A stretch of DNA of 64,000 nt from Pseudomonas flavescens (lineage in GTDB: Bacteria > Pseudomonadota > Gammaproteobacteria > Pseudomonadales > Pseudomonadaceae): positions 496,001 to 560,000 of the forward strand of contig NZ_JACBYV010000001.1 of the NCBI RefSeq assembly GCF_013408425.1, given 5' to 3'. Under the pieces are notes generated by a model. The model did not search any database, had not been told where the DNA came from, and saw only the letters and a program-made list of their open reading frames with translations. The position numbers and the translations under genes were made by a program. Below, in pieces: positions 18,661-27,595 of the stretch (positions are counted from its first letter, which is position 1; the number at the start of each line of letters is the position of its first letter).

Positions 18661-19485
18661 ATGATGCGAACACTCGAATTGGCCGGCGCTCAGGTACCGG
18701 TGATAGGTCAGGGTACCTGGCGGATGGGCGAGAATCCGGGGCAGCGGCGGGCCGAGGTGGCGGCGTTGCGCGAGGGGCTCGAGCGTGGCCTGCGCCTCAT
18801 CGACACGGCCGAGATGTACGGCGAGGGCTGTGCGGAGGAGGTGGTCGGCGAGGCCATCGCGGGTCGCCGCGATCAGGTGTTTCTGGTCAGCAAGGTCTAC
18901 CCGCACAACGCCAGCCGCGCGGGTGTGACGGCGGCCTGCGAACGCAGCCTGAAGCGCCTGGGTACCGATCATCTCGACCTGTATCTGCTGCACTGGCGCG
19001 GGCAGTATCCGCTGGCGGAAACGGTCGAGGCCTTCGAACGGCTGCGCGAGCAGGGCAAGATCGGCCGCTGGGGCGTGTCCAACTTCGATCTCGATGATCT
19101 GGAAGAACTCGGTGATCCAGCCTGTGCCACCAACCAGGTGCTCTACAACCCGCAAGAGCGCGGCGTGGAGTTCGACCTGTTGCCGTGGCAGCAACGCCAG
19201 GGCATGCCATTGATGGCTTACTGTCCGCTGGGGCAGGGTGGGGCGCTGCTGGCCAATCGAGCCATGGGGCAGGTCGCACAGCAGCATGGGGTGAGTGCCG
19301 CGCAGGTGGCACTGGCCTGGGCCCTTCGTCAGCCGAATGTGCTGGTGATTCCCAAGGCCGGTGACCCGCTGCATCTGGCCGAAAATGCCGCCGCTGCCGA
19401 CCTGCAGCTCAGCGAAGCCGATTTGCAGGCGATCGACAGCGCCTACCCAGCGCCGGCGCGCAAGCAGCGGTTACAGATGGTGTAG
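18661..19485 (+). CDS. Aldo/keto reductase
   Basis: 274 aa from the double ATG at 18661/18664, directly after AGGAGG. The (alpha/beta)8 reductase motifs are clear: GQGTWRMGE near the start, the catalytic D-x4-Y in RLIDTAEMYGEG, Lys in FLVSKVYPHNAS, and His in LDLYLLHWRG, completing the Asp-Tyr-Lys-His tetrad. The NADPH-binding end has VLVIPKAGDPLHLAENAAA. The enzyme should reduce carbonyl groups with NADPH; the substrate is not evident. It resembles YeaE-like reductases. It is transcribed alone, divergent from the penicillin-binding protein. Confidence 0.92.
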   Translation: MMRTLELAGAQVPVIGQGTWRMGENPGQRRAEVAALREGLERGLRLIDTAEMYGEGCAEEVVGEAIAGRRDQVFLVSKVYPHNASRAGVTAACERSLKRLGTDHLDLYLLHWRGQYPLAETVEAFERLREQGKIGRWGVSNFDLDDLEELGDPACATNQVLYNPQERGVEFDLLPWQQRQGMPLMAYCPLGQGGALLANRAMGQVAQQHGVSAAQVALAWALRQPNVLVIPKAGDPLHLAENAAAADLQLSEADLQAIDSAYPAPARKQRLQMV

Positions 19486-19494
19486 GGATGGTTG

Positions 19495-19870
19495 GGACGC
19501 AAGACGGCCGTAGGATGGTATTGAGCGAAGCAATACCCATCAAGGGTTCGGCGTAGAGTCCCGATTGCCCGGCAAGGCCGTAACCGATTCGCGCCGGGGC
19601 GACGCTCCTACTCGATCAGCGGTGTTCGTTGACCCGGTAGCCGCGCCACTGCGGCGAATGGCGCAGGCGCCGCCAGATGTGCGACAGGGCCGCAACCGAT
19701 TCGCGCCGGTGCGACGCCCCTACTCGATCAGCGGTGTTCGTTGATCCCGTAGGAGCCGCGCCCCGCGGCGAATGGCGCTGGCAGCGCCAACCCATGCGGC
19801 AAGACAGCCGCGATGTTGGCGCTCTTCGCGCTGCACCGAAGGCACGCCCGCCCTGCGCAAGAAGGGCGAG
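19495..19870. repeat. Diverged extragenic palindromes between convergent genes
   Basis: No gene is seen here. The stretch holds fragments of two repeat types: GATTCGCGCCGGGGCGACGC followed by TCCTACTCGATCAGCGGTGT, present twice about 122 bases apart (near 19588 and 19711), and GTAGGAGCCGCGCCCCGCGG with GCGAATGGCG. The GAGCGAAGCAATACCCATC piece at about 19523 resembles the element near 38430. This is the same GTAGGAGC family as array C. It separates the convergent aldo/keto reductase and rapA. Confidence 0.75.
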
Positions 19871-19879
19871 CGTATTGGC

Positions 19880-22723
19880 TCAACCGGCGACCAGCACTCG
19901 AATCGCTTCCAGGCGCAGGGCGGCCTTGTCGAGCATGGCCAGGCCCTGTTCGCGTTGTTCACGCAGCGCTGTCAGTTCGCTGTCGCGGACGCTCGGGTTG
20001 ACTGCTTGCAGGGCGGTCAGGCGGGCCAGTTCCTCGTCCAGCTCGGCGGCCAGGCGACGTTTGGCCTCGCTGACGCGTTCGACATGGCGTGGCTGGATCT
20101 TCGCTTCACCGGCAGCGATCTGCGGGTTGAGCGCATCACGCTGCGCCTGTACGAACTTGTTGGCGCTGGCCCGGGGCACGCTTTCCAACTGGTCGTTGAG
20201 GGTTTCGAAGGAGACCTTGCTGGCCAGATCGTTGCCATTGCCATCGAGCAGGCAGCGCAGCGCCGCTGGCGGCAGGTAGCGACCCAGTTGCAGGCTGCGT
20301 GGTGCGACCACTTCGCTGACGTAGAGCAGCTCCAGCAGCACGGTGCCGGGCTTGAGCGCCTTGTTCTTGATCAGCGCCACCGAGGTGTTGCCCATCGAGC
20401 CGGAGCGCACCAGATCCATGCCGCCCTGCACCATGGGGTGTTCCCAGGTGAGGAACTGCATGTCCTCGCGCGACAGCGCCAGGTCACGGTCGTAGGTGAT
20501 GGTCACGCCTTCGTCGTCGCCGAGCGGGAAGCTGGCATCGAGCATCTTCTCGCTGGGGCGCAGGATCAGGGCATTGTCCGAGTGATCCTCGCTGTCGATG
20601 CCGAAAGCGTCGAACAGCTGCTCCATGTACATCGGCAGGGCGAACTGGTCGTCCTGCTCGAGGATCGCGTCGACCAGCGCTTCGCCTTCACCGGCACCGC
20701 CAGAGTTGAGCTCCAGCAGGCGGTCGCGACCGGCGTGCAGTTCGCTTTCCAGGCGCTGGCGCTCGGCAGTGGCTTCGTCGATCAGCGCTTGCCACTGACC
20801 ATCGTCGGCGTTTTCCAGCATCGGCAGCAGGCGGCTGCCGAACTGATGCTGCAGGGCGTTACCCGTCGGGCAGGTAGCCAGGAAGGCGTTCAGCGCCTGG
20901 TGATACCACTGGAACAGACGTTCCTGCGGGCTGTTTTCCATGTACGGCACGTGCAGCTGGATCTTGTGCTTCTGGCCGATACGGTCGAGACGGCCGATAC
21001 GCTGCTCGAGCAGATCCGGATGCGCCGGCAGATCGAACAGCACCAGGTGGTGAGCGAACTGGAAGTTGCGGCCTTCACTGCCGATTTCCGAACAGATCAG
21101 CACCTGGGCGCCGAATTCTTCATCGGCGAAATAGGCGGCGGCGCGGTCACGCTCGAGGATGCTCATGCCCTCGTGAAACACCGTGGCCGGAATGCCGGAG
21201 CGCACGCGCAGGGCGTCTTCCAGATCCATGGCGGTCTCGGCGTGAGCGCAGATGACCAGTACCTTGAATTTCTTGAGCATCTTCAGGGTGTCGATCAGCC
21301 ACTCGACACGCGGGTCGAAGCGCCACCAGCGCTGCTCGTCCTCGATCTCCGCCTGGCCCTGGTAGCTGACTTCCGGGTACAGCTCGGCATGCTCGCCCAG
21401 CGGCAGCTCCATGTATTCGTCGGGGCTCGGCAGCGGGTAGGCGTGCAGTTCGCGCTCGGGGAAACCCTGCACCGCAGCACGGGTGTTGCGGAACAGCAGG
21501 CGGCCGGTGCCATGGCGGTCGAGCAGCTCGCGGGTGAGGCGGGCGCTGGCTTCGCTGTCACCGTCGGCGACCGCGGCGAGCAGGGCTTCACCCTCGGCAC
21601 CCAGGAAACCCTGGATGGTCTTGTGGGCCTCGTCGGACAGGCGACCCTTGTCGAGCAGCTCCTGTACGGCTTCGGCGACCGGCTGGTAGTTGGCGCTTTC
21701 GGCGCGGAACGCGGCCAGGTCATGGAAACGGTTCGGGTCGAGCAGACGCAGACGTGCGAAGTGGCTGTCCTGGCCAAGCTGTTCCGGGGTGGCGGTGAGC
21801 AGCAGCACACCAGGGATCACTTCGGCCAGTTGCTCGACCAGGCTGTATTCGCGGCTGGCCTTTTCCGGATGCCAGACCAGGTGGTGAGCTTCGTCGACCA
21901 CCATCAGGTCCCAGCCGGCGGCGAACAGCGCGTCCTGGGCCTTTTCGTCCTCGCACAGCCACTCCAGCGCGACCAGTGCCAATTGCGCGTCTTCGAACGG
22001 GTTGCTGGCATCGCTCTCGATGAAGCGTTCGGCGTCGAACAGCGCCACTTCCAGATTGAAGCGTCGGCGCATTTCCACCAGCCACTGGTGCTGCAGGTTT
22101 TCCGGTACCAGAATCAGCACGCGGTTGGCGCGCCCGGAGAGCAGCTGGCGATGGATCACCAGGCCGGCCTCGATGGTCTTGCCCAGGCCCACTTCGTCGG
22201 CCAGCAGAACGCGCGGGGCGATGCGGTCGGCGACTTCACGGGCGATGTGCAACTGATGGGCGATGGGTTGTGCACGTACGCCGCCCAGGCCCCACAGCGA
22301 GGATTGCACCTGCTTGCTGGTGAACTCCAGGGTGCGGTAGCGCAGCGAGAACCAAGGCAGCGGATCGATCTGCCCGGCGAACAGGCGGTCGCTGGCGAGG
22401 CGGAACTGAATGAAGTTGGACAGCTGGGTTTCCGGCAGCGTGACGTTCTGGTTCTGCGCGTCGAGACCGTGGTAGACCAGCAGGCCGTCGACATCGTCGA
22501 CTTCGCGCACGGTCAGCTTCCAGCCTTCGAAGTGGGTGATCTCGTCGCCCGGAGAGAAACGCACGCGGGTCAGTGGCGCATTGCGGGTTGCGTACTGGCG
22601 GGTTTCTCCCGTGGCCGGGTAGAGCACGGTGAGCATGCGGCCGTCCTGCATGAGGATGGTTCCCAAGCCCAGTTCCGCTTCGCTGTCGCTGATCCAGCGT
22701 TGCCCCGGTTGATACTCCGCCAT
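19880..22723 (-). CDS. rapA: RNA polymerase-associated SWI2/SNF2 ATPase RapA
   Basis: 947 aa from the ATG at 22723 ([10 protein letters not shown], the conserved RapA opening); a GTG at 22738 would add five residues. N-terminal tandem Tudor-like domains are followed by the Snf2 ATPase: Walker [18 protein letters not shown] box, [19 protein letters not shown], and the helicase C domain with [19 protein letters not shown] and [11 protein letters not shown]. The C-terminal regions are those of bacterial RapA. The protein recycles RNA polymerase from stalled or post-termination complexes. It is divergent from the small gene at 22899 and convergent with the aldo/keto reductase across a repeat stretch. 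Confidence 0.96.
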   Translation of the reverse strand: MAEYQPGQRWISDSEAELGLGTILMQDGRMLTVLYPATGETRQYATRNAPLTRVRFSPGDEITHFEGWKLTVREVDDVDGLLVYHGLDAQNQNVTLPETQLSNFIQFRLASDRLFAGQIDPLPWFSLRYRTLEFTSKQVQSSLWGLGGVRAQPIAHQLHIAREVADRIAPRVLLADEVGLGKTIEAGLVIHRQLLSGRANRVLILVPENLQHQWLVEMRRRFNLEVALFDAERFIESDASNPFEDAQLALVALEWLCEDEKAQDALFAAGWDLMVVDEAHHLVWHPEKASREYSLVEQLAEVIPGVLLLTATPEQLGQDSHFARLRLLDPNRFHDLAAFRAESANYQPVAEAVQELLDKGRLSDEAHKTIQGFLGAEGEALLAAVADGDSEASARLTRELLDRHGTGRLLFRNTRAAVQGFPERELHAYPLPSPDEYMELPLGEHAELYPEVSYQGQAEIEDEQRWWRFDPRVEWLIDTLKMLKKFKVLVICAHAETAMDLEDALRVRSGIPATVFHEGMSILERDRAAAYFADEEFGAQVLICSEIGSEGRNFQFAHHLVLFDLPAHPDLLEQRIGRLDRIGQKHKIQLHVPYMENSPQERLFQWYHQALNAFLATCPTGNALQHQFGSRLLPMLENADDGQWQALIDEATAERQRLESELHAGRDRLLELNSGGAGEGEALVDAILEQDDQFALPMYMEQLFDAFGIDSEDHSDNALILRPSEKMLDASFPLGDDEGVTITYDRDLALSREDMQFLTWEHPMVQGGMDLVRSGSMGNTSVALIKNKALKPGTVLLELLYVSEVVAPRSLQLGRYLPPAALRCLLDGNGNDLASKVSFETLNDQLESVPRASANKFVQAQRDALNPQIAAGEAKIQPRHVERVSEAKRRLAAELDEELARLTALQAVNPSVRDSELTALREQREQGLAMLDKAALRLEAIRVLVAG

Positions 22724-22898
22724 GCTGCCTGTCTCCACCTGTGAAAAAGCCGGCTATGGTACCGGAAACGCCGGGCCTCGGCCAAAGGTGCATGCTGTGG
22801 ATTTGGCACTTACTGACGGATGCCCGGTCGAAAGTGTAGCCACCGTACGCTAAAGTCGCCCATGCGACTGCCGACAAGACTCCAAAGGGAGTTCATCC

Positions 22899-23195
22899 AT
22901 GTTGCCACCGATTCCCCACAGCCTGGTTCCAGTCACTGCCCAGCAGGACGTGGTCAAGCCGCGCCCGGAAATCGCCCCGGTAACCCCCACCGCCGAGGCG
23001 GCCCAGGAGGATGCGGTCGGTCTCGACAAGCGTCACCCCCAGGAAGTGGAGGAGCGCTTGCGTGAAGAACAGCGTCGTCGCCAACGGCGTGGTTACAGCG
23101 CGGCGGAGCTTGCCGAAGGCGATGTCGATGAAGCCGACGAGCCTGCCATCGAGCAATTGCCTCGTCAGGGGCTGTGGGTGGATGTCGAGGTTTGA
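22899..23195 (+). CDS. Conserved small Pseudomonas protein of unknown function
   Basis: 98 aa, ATG 22899 with AAGGGAG nine bases upstream. It starts with a proline-rich MLPPIPHSLVPVT stretch, has an Arg/Glu-rich helix (EERLREEQRRRQRRGY) and ends in an acidic segment and LWVDVEV. No signal peptide or membrane helix. I recall a protein of this kind at the same place beside rapA in P. aeruginosa, where it has no established role. The stop overlaps the next gene, so the pair is translationally coupled. Confidence 0.75.
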   Translation: MLPPIPHSLVPVTAQQDVVKPRPEIAPVTPTAEAAQEDAVGLDKRHPQEVEERLREEQRRRQRRGYSAAELAEGDVDEADEPAIEQLPRQGLWVDVEV

Positions 23196-23818
23196 GCGGC
23201 ATCGATCCCACCCCGGCTGATCTGTTCGACAGCCCGGATCTGAACCTGGCGGATGCCGACCTGCGCTATCTGCCTGCCTGGCTCGACCGCGCTACGGCGG
23301 ATCACTGGCTCGAGCGACTGGTCAGCGAGACGCCCTGGCAGCAGCCCGAGGTCGTGCTCTATGGCCGTCGTCATCCGGTGCCGCGGCTGACCGCCTGGTA
23401 CGGCGACACCGACGCGCGTTATCGCTACTCCGGCATGACCCATCAGCCGCTGCCCTGGACACCGCTGCTCGCCGAGATTCGCCAGCGTCTGGTGGAGATG
23501 CTGGGCTGCCCGCTCAACGGTGCGCTGCTCAACTATTACCGCGACGGTCAGGATTCCATGGGCTGGCACAGCGATGGCGAGCGCGAGCTGGGCGATGAGC
23601 CGTTGGTGGTGTCCCTGAGCCTGGGAGGCGAGCGCCGCTTCGACCTGCGCCGCAAGGGCCACAACCGCATCGAACATTCGCTTACGCTGGCGCATGGCTC
23701 GCTACTGGTCATGGGCGGCCAGACCCAGCATCATTGGCAGCATCAGGTGGCGAAAACGCGCAAGCCGTGCGCGCCACGCCTGAACCTTACGTTTCGTCTG
23801 ATCCGGGCGCCGCTATGA
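23174..23818 (+). CDS. AlkB-like alpha-ketoglutarate-dependent dioxygenase
   Basis: Up to 214 aa from the GTG at 23174; a TTG at 23192 overlapping the previous stop, after GAGG, is an alternative start. The 2OG-Fe(II) oxygenase core is intact: iron ligands H and D in MGWHSDGE and the second His in QTQHHWQHQV, and the 2-oxoglutarate Arg in RLNLTFR. It has the ALKBH2/3-like RLTAWYGD and YRYSGMTHQPLPW substrate loop, as in bacterial AlkB homologues that oxidatively demethylate 1-meA and 3-meC in DNA. It is coupled to the upstream small gene and its stop overlaps the next ATG. Confidence 0.9.
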   Translation: MGGCRGLSGIDPTPADLFDSPDLNLADADLRYLPAWLDRATADHWLERLVSETPWQQPEVVLYGRRHPVPRLTAWYGDTDARYRYSGMTHQPLPWTPLLAEIRQRLVEMLGCPLNGALLNYYRDGQDSMGWHSDGERELGDEPLVVSLSLGGERRFDLRRKGHNRIEHSLTLAHGSLLVMGGQTQHHWQHQVAKTRKPCAPRLNLTFRLIRAPL

Positions 23819-23976
23819 GCAACGATGTGAAACTGATCGACTTCACCGCCGAGCGCGACAAGCGCATCCATGACCTGCGCGACAAAAAGCTCGAAGAGAT
23901 GCGCAATGCCTTCGAGCAGGCTCTGCCGATGCCCAAAGGCAAGAAGAAGTCCAAGGGCAAGCCGAAGAAGCGCTGA
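23815..23976 (+). CDS. Small lysine-rich C-terminal protein, unknown function
   Basis: 53 aa, ATG overlapping the dioxygenase stop (ATGA). The body is a charged helix (DFTAERDKRIHDLRDKKLEE) and the end is a basic KGKKKSKGKPKKR tail, suggesting nucleic acid contact. The tight coupling to an AlkB-like repair enzyme makes an accessory role possible, but this is inference. No family recognised with confidence. Confidence 0.65.
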   Translation: MSNDVKLIDFTAERDKRIHDLRDKKLEEMRNAFEQALPMPKGKKKSKGKPKKR

Positions 23977-24065
23977 CGGTTCGCCGCGCCGCATGCGGCT
24001 GTCGCCTGCCTTGCTCTGCTGATTTCCCGTCGCGCATCCCGCTCGTGGCTGCGCGCAGCCTCCCG

Positions 24066-24079
24066 TTGACCCAGATCAC
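24066..24079 (+). promoter_or_regulatory. Degenerate second ANR/FNR-like site
   Basis: TTGACCCAGATCAC matches TTGAT-N4-ATCAA at eight of ten defined positions. Its centre lies 51 bp upstream of the perfect box at 24117, so it could be an auxiliary site on the same helix face. Weak on its own. Confidence 0.35.
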
Positions 24080-24116
24080 CTGCTTCCAGCCGTTTGCAGC
24101 CGGCGCAGCGCTGCCC

Positions 24117-24130
24117 TTGATCTGGATCAA
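24117..24130 (+). promoter_or_regulatory. ANR/FNR box upstream of ccoM
   Basis: TTGATCTGGATCAA is a perfect match to the FNR/ANR consensus TTGAT-N4-ATCAA. The centre is at 24123.5; a class II promoter (site at -41.5) would start near 24165, and a TAACGT -10-like hexamer sits at 24152-24157 in the right place. The ATG of the 38-aa gene follows at 24193. This predicts low-oxygen activation. Confidence 0.8.
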
Positions 24131-24192
24131 TGGCCTCAGGCGCTGCGCTGTTAACGTAGCCCCATACCCGAGCAACGGATGCAGGAGGCAAC

Positions 24193-24309
24193 ATGTTCGT
24201 CGACGTGGTGGTTCTCGCCGGTATCGGCACCGTGGGACTGATGGTCCTGTTCTGCGCCGGGTTCACGTATTTCATCTGGAGAGACGCCAGCAAGAAAAAG
24301 CCGCGCTGA
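24193..24309 (+). CDS. ccoM: cbb3-type cytochrome oxidase subunit CcoM
   Basis: A 38-aa reading frame with a strong AGGAGG six bases before the ATG. It begins MFVDVVVLAGIGTVGLMV, has one transmembrane helix (about residues 6-29), and ends in a charged WRDASKKKPR tail. This closely follows the CcoM peptide described from the Pseudomonas stutzeri cbb3 oxidase structure, including the MFVD start, the AG..TVGLMV helix and an aromatic FIW-D stretch. CcoM stabilises the membrane oxidase complex. Its ccoNOP partners are not in the window, so it is encoded apart from them. The perfect ANR box upstream fits co-regulation with a micro-oxically induced cbb3 operon. Length alone would hide it from most gene finders. 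Confidence 0.82.
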   Translation: MFVDVVVLAGIGTVGLMVLFCAGFTYFIWRDASKKKPR

Positions 24310-24338
24310 ATACGGATTCACGAGCACGCAAGGCATTG

Positions 24339-24363
24339 GGGCGACTTCGGTCGCCCTTTTTTT
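24339..24363 (+). terminator. Intrinsic terminator after ccoM
   Basis: Perfect 7-bp stem GGGCGAC/GTCGCCC with a TTCG tetraloop followed by seven T residues, 30 bases past the ccoM stop. It makes ccoM a monocistronic unit. Confidence 0.92.
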
Positions 24364-24424
24364 CGTGCGCATTTTTTCAGGCGAGCGCAGGTGAAAGCGA
24401 GATAGCCCTCTGGACAGCATATAG

Positions 24425-24436
24425 TTAGCTAGCTAA
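24425..24436. promoter_or_regulatory. Palindromic operator candidate TTAGCTAGCTAA
   Basis: A perfect 12-bp palindrome, in an AT-rich patch about 95 bases before the FUSC gene start. Its style (TTAG..CTAA) resembles operators of MarR/EmrR-type regulators of efflux genes. No regulator gene is adjacent. Confidence 0.5.
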
Positions 24437-24531
24437 TAATTTGCCTTTCTGCACGGAGGCGGAACCGTTTCGCTACGGCTATGTTCAGACAAGTGCCGCT
24501 TTTCAGGTAACCAGCGTGTCAGGTAACCATC

Positions 24532-26517
24532 GTGCGTGATTCCCTGCTGGCGTTCATCGCGCCAAGCCCGCAAGCCATTCAGTTCGCGATCAAGACCCTG
24601 CTCGGTGGCGGTCTGGCGCTCTGGCTCGCGTTGCGTTTGGGGCTGGAACAGCCGCAGTGGGCATTGATGACCGCCTTCATCGTCGCTCAGCCATTGTCCG
24701 GCATGGTGGTGCAGAAGGGCCTGGCGCGCCTGCTCGGCACCCTGGTCGGGACCTTCATGGCGGTGGTGATGATGGCGCTGTTCGCCCAGACCCCACTGCT
24801 GTTCCTGCTCGCCTTCGCGTTGTGGCTGGGGATGTGCACGGCAGCTTCGACCATGCTGCGCAGCGCCTGGTCCTATGCCTTCGTGCTCGCCGGCTACACG
24901 GTGGCGATCATCGGCCTGCCGGCCATCGGCAAGCCTCATGTGATCTTCGACGAGGCCATTGCCCGTTCCACGGAGATCTGCCTGGGCATCGTCTGCGCCA
25001 CGCTCAGCAGCGCCTTGCTGTGGCCGCAGCGGGTCGAGCGCCAGCTGGCGCAGCAAGCGCGAGATGCCTGGCAGACCGGCATCAAGGCCGCGCGTCAGGC
25101 GTTGACCGGCGAGGCAGAGGCACGTCAGGGGCTGCTGGAAGCGCTGGCCCGTATCGTCGCCGTGGACGCCCAGCGTGAGCACGCCTGGTTCGAAGGGGAG
25201 CGCGGCCGCCAGCGCGCCATTGCCCTGCGCGTGCTCAGTCGCGACCTGCTTGGCGTGCTGCGCTTGGCCCGTGGTGTGGCACGGCAATGGCGGCAGTTGA
25301 GTAGCAGCGAAGCCGAAGCAGTCGCCCCGTGGCTGCAAGAGGTGGACGAGCGCTTGCAGCAGGCCCAGGGCGATCTGCCGGTACTGATAGAACGCCTGCG
25401 CCAGGCCGCGCAGGACGATGAATTGAACAGCGGCCAGCAACTGTGCCTGGAGCGCATGGCGGTGTTGCTGCTGCGCATCGAGGAGGCCAGCCGGGCCCTG
25501 CTCGCCGTCGAACAGGGCAGGGCGCCTGCCGATGCACCGCGTGCGCTGTCCTGGCATTACGATTGGCAGAGTGCCCTGGTGTATGGCTCGCGCAGCGCCC
25601 TCGCGTTTCTCACGCTGGCGAGCTTCTGGCTGGCCACCGCCTGGACCCATGCCACCGGTGCCATGCTGCTGGCCTGCGTGGTCTGCAGCCTGTTCGCCCG
25701 GCTCGAAGCGGCGCCGCAGATCGGCATGATGTTCCTGCGCGGCATCCTTTATGCGCTGCCGGTGGCGTTCTTCGTCGGGCAGATCCTGATGCCGCAGATC
25801 GACGGGTTCGTCATGCTCTGCCTGGTGCTCGGCGTGCCTTTGTTCTTTGGTGTACTGGGAATGGCGAAGCCGCCGATGGCAGCCACATCGACAGCGTTCT
25901 GCCTGCACTTCATCGTGCTTTGCCTGCCCGCACCGGGTGTCGGTTACAACGTCGAGTTCTTTCTCAACGAGGCGCCGGGCATGCTCTTGGGCGTCGGCAT
26001 CGCCGTGCTGGCGTTCCGCCTGGTGGTGCTGCGCAATCCGGTGTGGCATGGCAGGCGCCTGATGCATGCGATTCTGGTGGATCTCGGCCGCCTGACCCGG
26101 CGCGAGCTGGGCCGTGCGGAAAACTGGTTCGGTGGGCGCATGGCCGACCGCTTGCTGCAGCTCGCCCGGCATTATCCGGCGCGGCCGGATCAGGCGCGCA
26201 GCCGCTGGGACGACGGCGTGGCCGGTCTCGATCTGGGGGACGAACTGCTGCACCTGCGCGCCTGCCTGGCCAACGCCGATCCCGAACTGGCCCGCTCCCA
26301 GCGCCGTTTTCTGCGGCGTCTCGATGATGTGCTGGAGCGCGGCCCTGCACCGGGCCGCGAGGATGACCTGAACGGCCCCGTGGCGGATCTGCAGGATGCC
26401 CTGCGCGCCTGTGCGCCCAGTGTCGATAAACGCTTGGCCGAGGCTGCACTGCTGCAATTGCGAAGCGGCTGGCGCCACTGGTGCCACCTGAGAGGAGAAG
26501 CCCATGGGCTTGCATGA
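24532..26517 (+). CDS. FUSC family efflux protein (AaeB-like)
   Basis: 661 aa from GTG 24532. Two sets of membrane helices flank a large soluble middle part, the FUSC/AaeB arrangement: N-terminal helices about residues 15-160, beginning with LLGGGLALWLALRLGLEQPQW and the AFIVAQPLSGMVV block; cytoplasmic part 165-340; second helix set 345-520; soluble C-terminus. AaeB-type proteins work with a DUF1656 subunit and a HlyD-like periplasmic adaptor to export aromatic carboxylic acids. Those two partners follow directly, the next gene overlapping by 14 bases. The exported compound cannot be read here. Confidence 0.88.
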   Translation: MRDSLLAFIAPSPQAIQFAIKTLLGGGLALWLALRLGLEQPQWALMTAFIVAQPLSGMVVQKGLARLLGTLVGTFMAVVMMALFAQTPLLFLLAFALWLGMCTAASTMLRSAWSYAFVLAGYTVAIIGLPAIGKPHVIFDEAIARSTEICLGIVCATLSSALLWPQRVERQLAQQARDAWQTGIKAARQALTGEAEARQGLLEALARIVAVDAQREHAWFEGERGRQRAIALRVLSRDLLGVLRLARGVARQWRQLSSSEAEAVAPWLQEVDERLQQAQGDLPVLIERLRQAAQDDELNSGQQLCLERMAVLLLRIEEASRALLAVEQGRAPADAPRALSWHYDWQSALVYGSRSALAFLTLASFWLATAWTHATGAMLLACVVCSLFARLEAAPQIGMMFLRGILYALPVAFFVGQILMPQIDGFVMLCLVLGVPLFFGVLGMAKPPMAATSTAFCLHFIVLCLPAPGVGYNVEFFLNEAPGMLLGVGIAVLAFRLVVLRNPVWHGRRLMHAILVDLGRLTRRELGRAENWFGGRMADRLLQLARHYPARPDQARSRWDDGVAGLDLGDELLHLRACLANADPELARSQRRFLRRLDDVLERGPAPGREDDLNGPVADLQDALRACAPSVDKRLAEAALLQLRSGWRHWCHLRGEAHGLA

Positions 26518-26707
26518 ATGGTCGCTGGGCGGCGTATTGCTGAGCCCCATGGCGGCCTATGCGGTATTGGCGTTGCTGCTCACCGGCGTATTGCGCATGG
26601 GGCTGCAGCGCGTGGGATTGGCGCAATGGATCTGGCACGAAGCCCTGTTCGATTGCGCCCTGTTCGTCTGTGTCCTGGCGGCAATCATCGCCGTTCTGGG
26701 AACTTGA
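26504..26707 (+). CDS. DUF1656 small membrane subunit (AaeX-like)
   Basis: 67 aa with two hydrophobic helices (about 10-32 and 45-65), starting at an ATG that overlaps the FUSC gene end and has GAGGAGA upstream. The ALLLTGVLRMGLQRVGLAQWIWHEALFDCALF pattern, read in shorter pieces (GLAQWIWHEALFDCALF), is typical of DUF1656. The small protein is always found between a FUSC component and a HlyD adaptor and is presumed to be part of the tripartite pump. Confidence 0.85.
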   Translation: MGLHEWSLGGVLLSPMAAYAVLALLLTGVLRMGLQRVGLAQWIWHEALFDCALFVCVLAAIIAVLGT

Positions 26708-26718
26708 GGAGAAACGAC

Positions 26719-27570
26719 ATGCGTTCGACGATTCGCGTCGGCATTACCCTGGCCATGGTGGTTGCGGCGGTTCTCGCCGGCTCCTGGATCTGGCAGCACT
26801 ACATGTATTCGCCGTGGACCCGCGATGCCCGGGTACGTGCCGACGTGGTGACCATCGCGCCGGACGTATCGGGCTGGGTGGTCGAGCTCGAGGTGCGCGA
26901 CAACCAGCAGGTGAAGGCGGGCGATCTGCTGATGAGCATCGACCGTGACCGCTACCAGGCCGCGGTGGAAAAGGCTCAGGCCGTGGTGGATATCCGCAAG
27001 CAGCAGCTCAGCCTGCGTGAACACGAAGCCTCCCGGCGCGCGCGCCTGGGCTCCCAGGCGATCAGCGCGGAACTGCGCGAGAACGCGCAGATCAACGCCG
27101 AGATGGCGCGCAGCGAATTCCGCGAGGCCCAGGCCGACCTGCGTATCGCCCAGCTCAACCTGGCGCGCAGTGAAGTGCGCGCGCCCCGTGACGGTCAGGT
27201 CACCAACCTGGTGCTGGCGCAGGGCAACTACGTGACGGCGGGCCAGTCGGTGATGGCGCTGGTGGATACCAACTCGTTCTACGTGCAGGCGTATTTCGAG
27301 GAAACCAAGTTGCCGCGCATTCAGGTCGGTGCGCCGGTCGAGGTCTGGTTGATGGGCGGCGAACAGGAGATCCGTGGTGAAGTGGAAAGCATCAGCCGCG
27401 GCATCACCGACCGCAACGCCAGCCCGGACGGCCAGTTGCTGGCCAATGTCGAACCAACCTTCAATTGGGTGCGCCTGGCCCAGCGCATCCCGGTACGCAT
27501 CAAGCTCGACGGCATGCCCGAAAACGTCCAGTTGAGTGCCGGCATGACCGCCAGCGTGCGGGTGGAATGA
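26719..27570 (+). CDS. HlyD family periplasmic adaptor (AaeA-like)
   Basis: 283 aa from ATG 26719 (TGAGGAG nine bases upstream). One N-terminal signal anchor (residues 7-27), then the barrel-sandwich hybrid half-motif (TIAPDVSGWVVELEVRDNQQ), a coiled-coil hairpin (about 75-150), the second lipoyl half (RAPRDGQVTNLVLAQGNYV) and a beta-barrel. These adaptors connect inner membrane exporters with an outer membrane channel. It is the third gene of the FUSC-DUF1656-HlyD operon. The outer membrane factor is not encoded nearby. Confidence 0.9.
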   Translation: MRSTIRVGITLAMVVAAVLAGSWIWQHYMYSPWTRDARVRADVVTIAPDVSGWVVELEVRDNQQVKAGDLLMSIDRDRYQAAVEKAQAVVDIRKQQLSLREHEASRRARLGSQAISAELRENAQINAEMARSEFREAQADLRIAQLNLARSEVRAPRDGQVTNLVLAQGNYVTAGQSVMALVDTNSFYVQAYFEETKLPRIQVGAPVEVWLMGGEQEIRGEVESISRGITDRNASPDGQLLANVEPTFNWVRLAQRIPVRIKLDGMPENVQLSAGMTASVRVE

Positions 27571-27595
27571 CCGCTTCCGTAGCCCGACTGGAGTG

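Noticed and set aside
19772..22744. 990-codon open frame opposite rapA
   Set aside because: It mirrors the rapA coding sequence, is low in family-like motifs and has no start signal; antisense shadow of a high-GC gene.
24433..26550. 705-codon open frame opposite the FUSC gene
   Set aside because: His/Gln/Arg-rich translation typical of an antisense frame; the plus strand carries a full FUSC protein.
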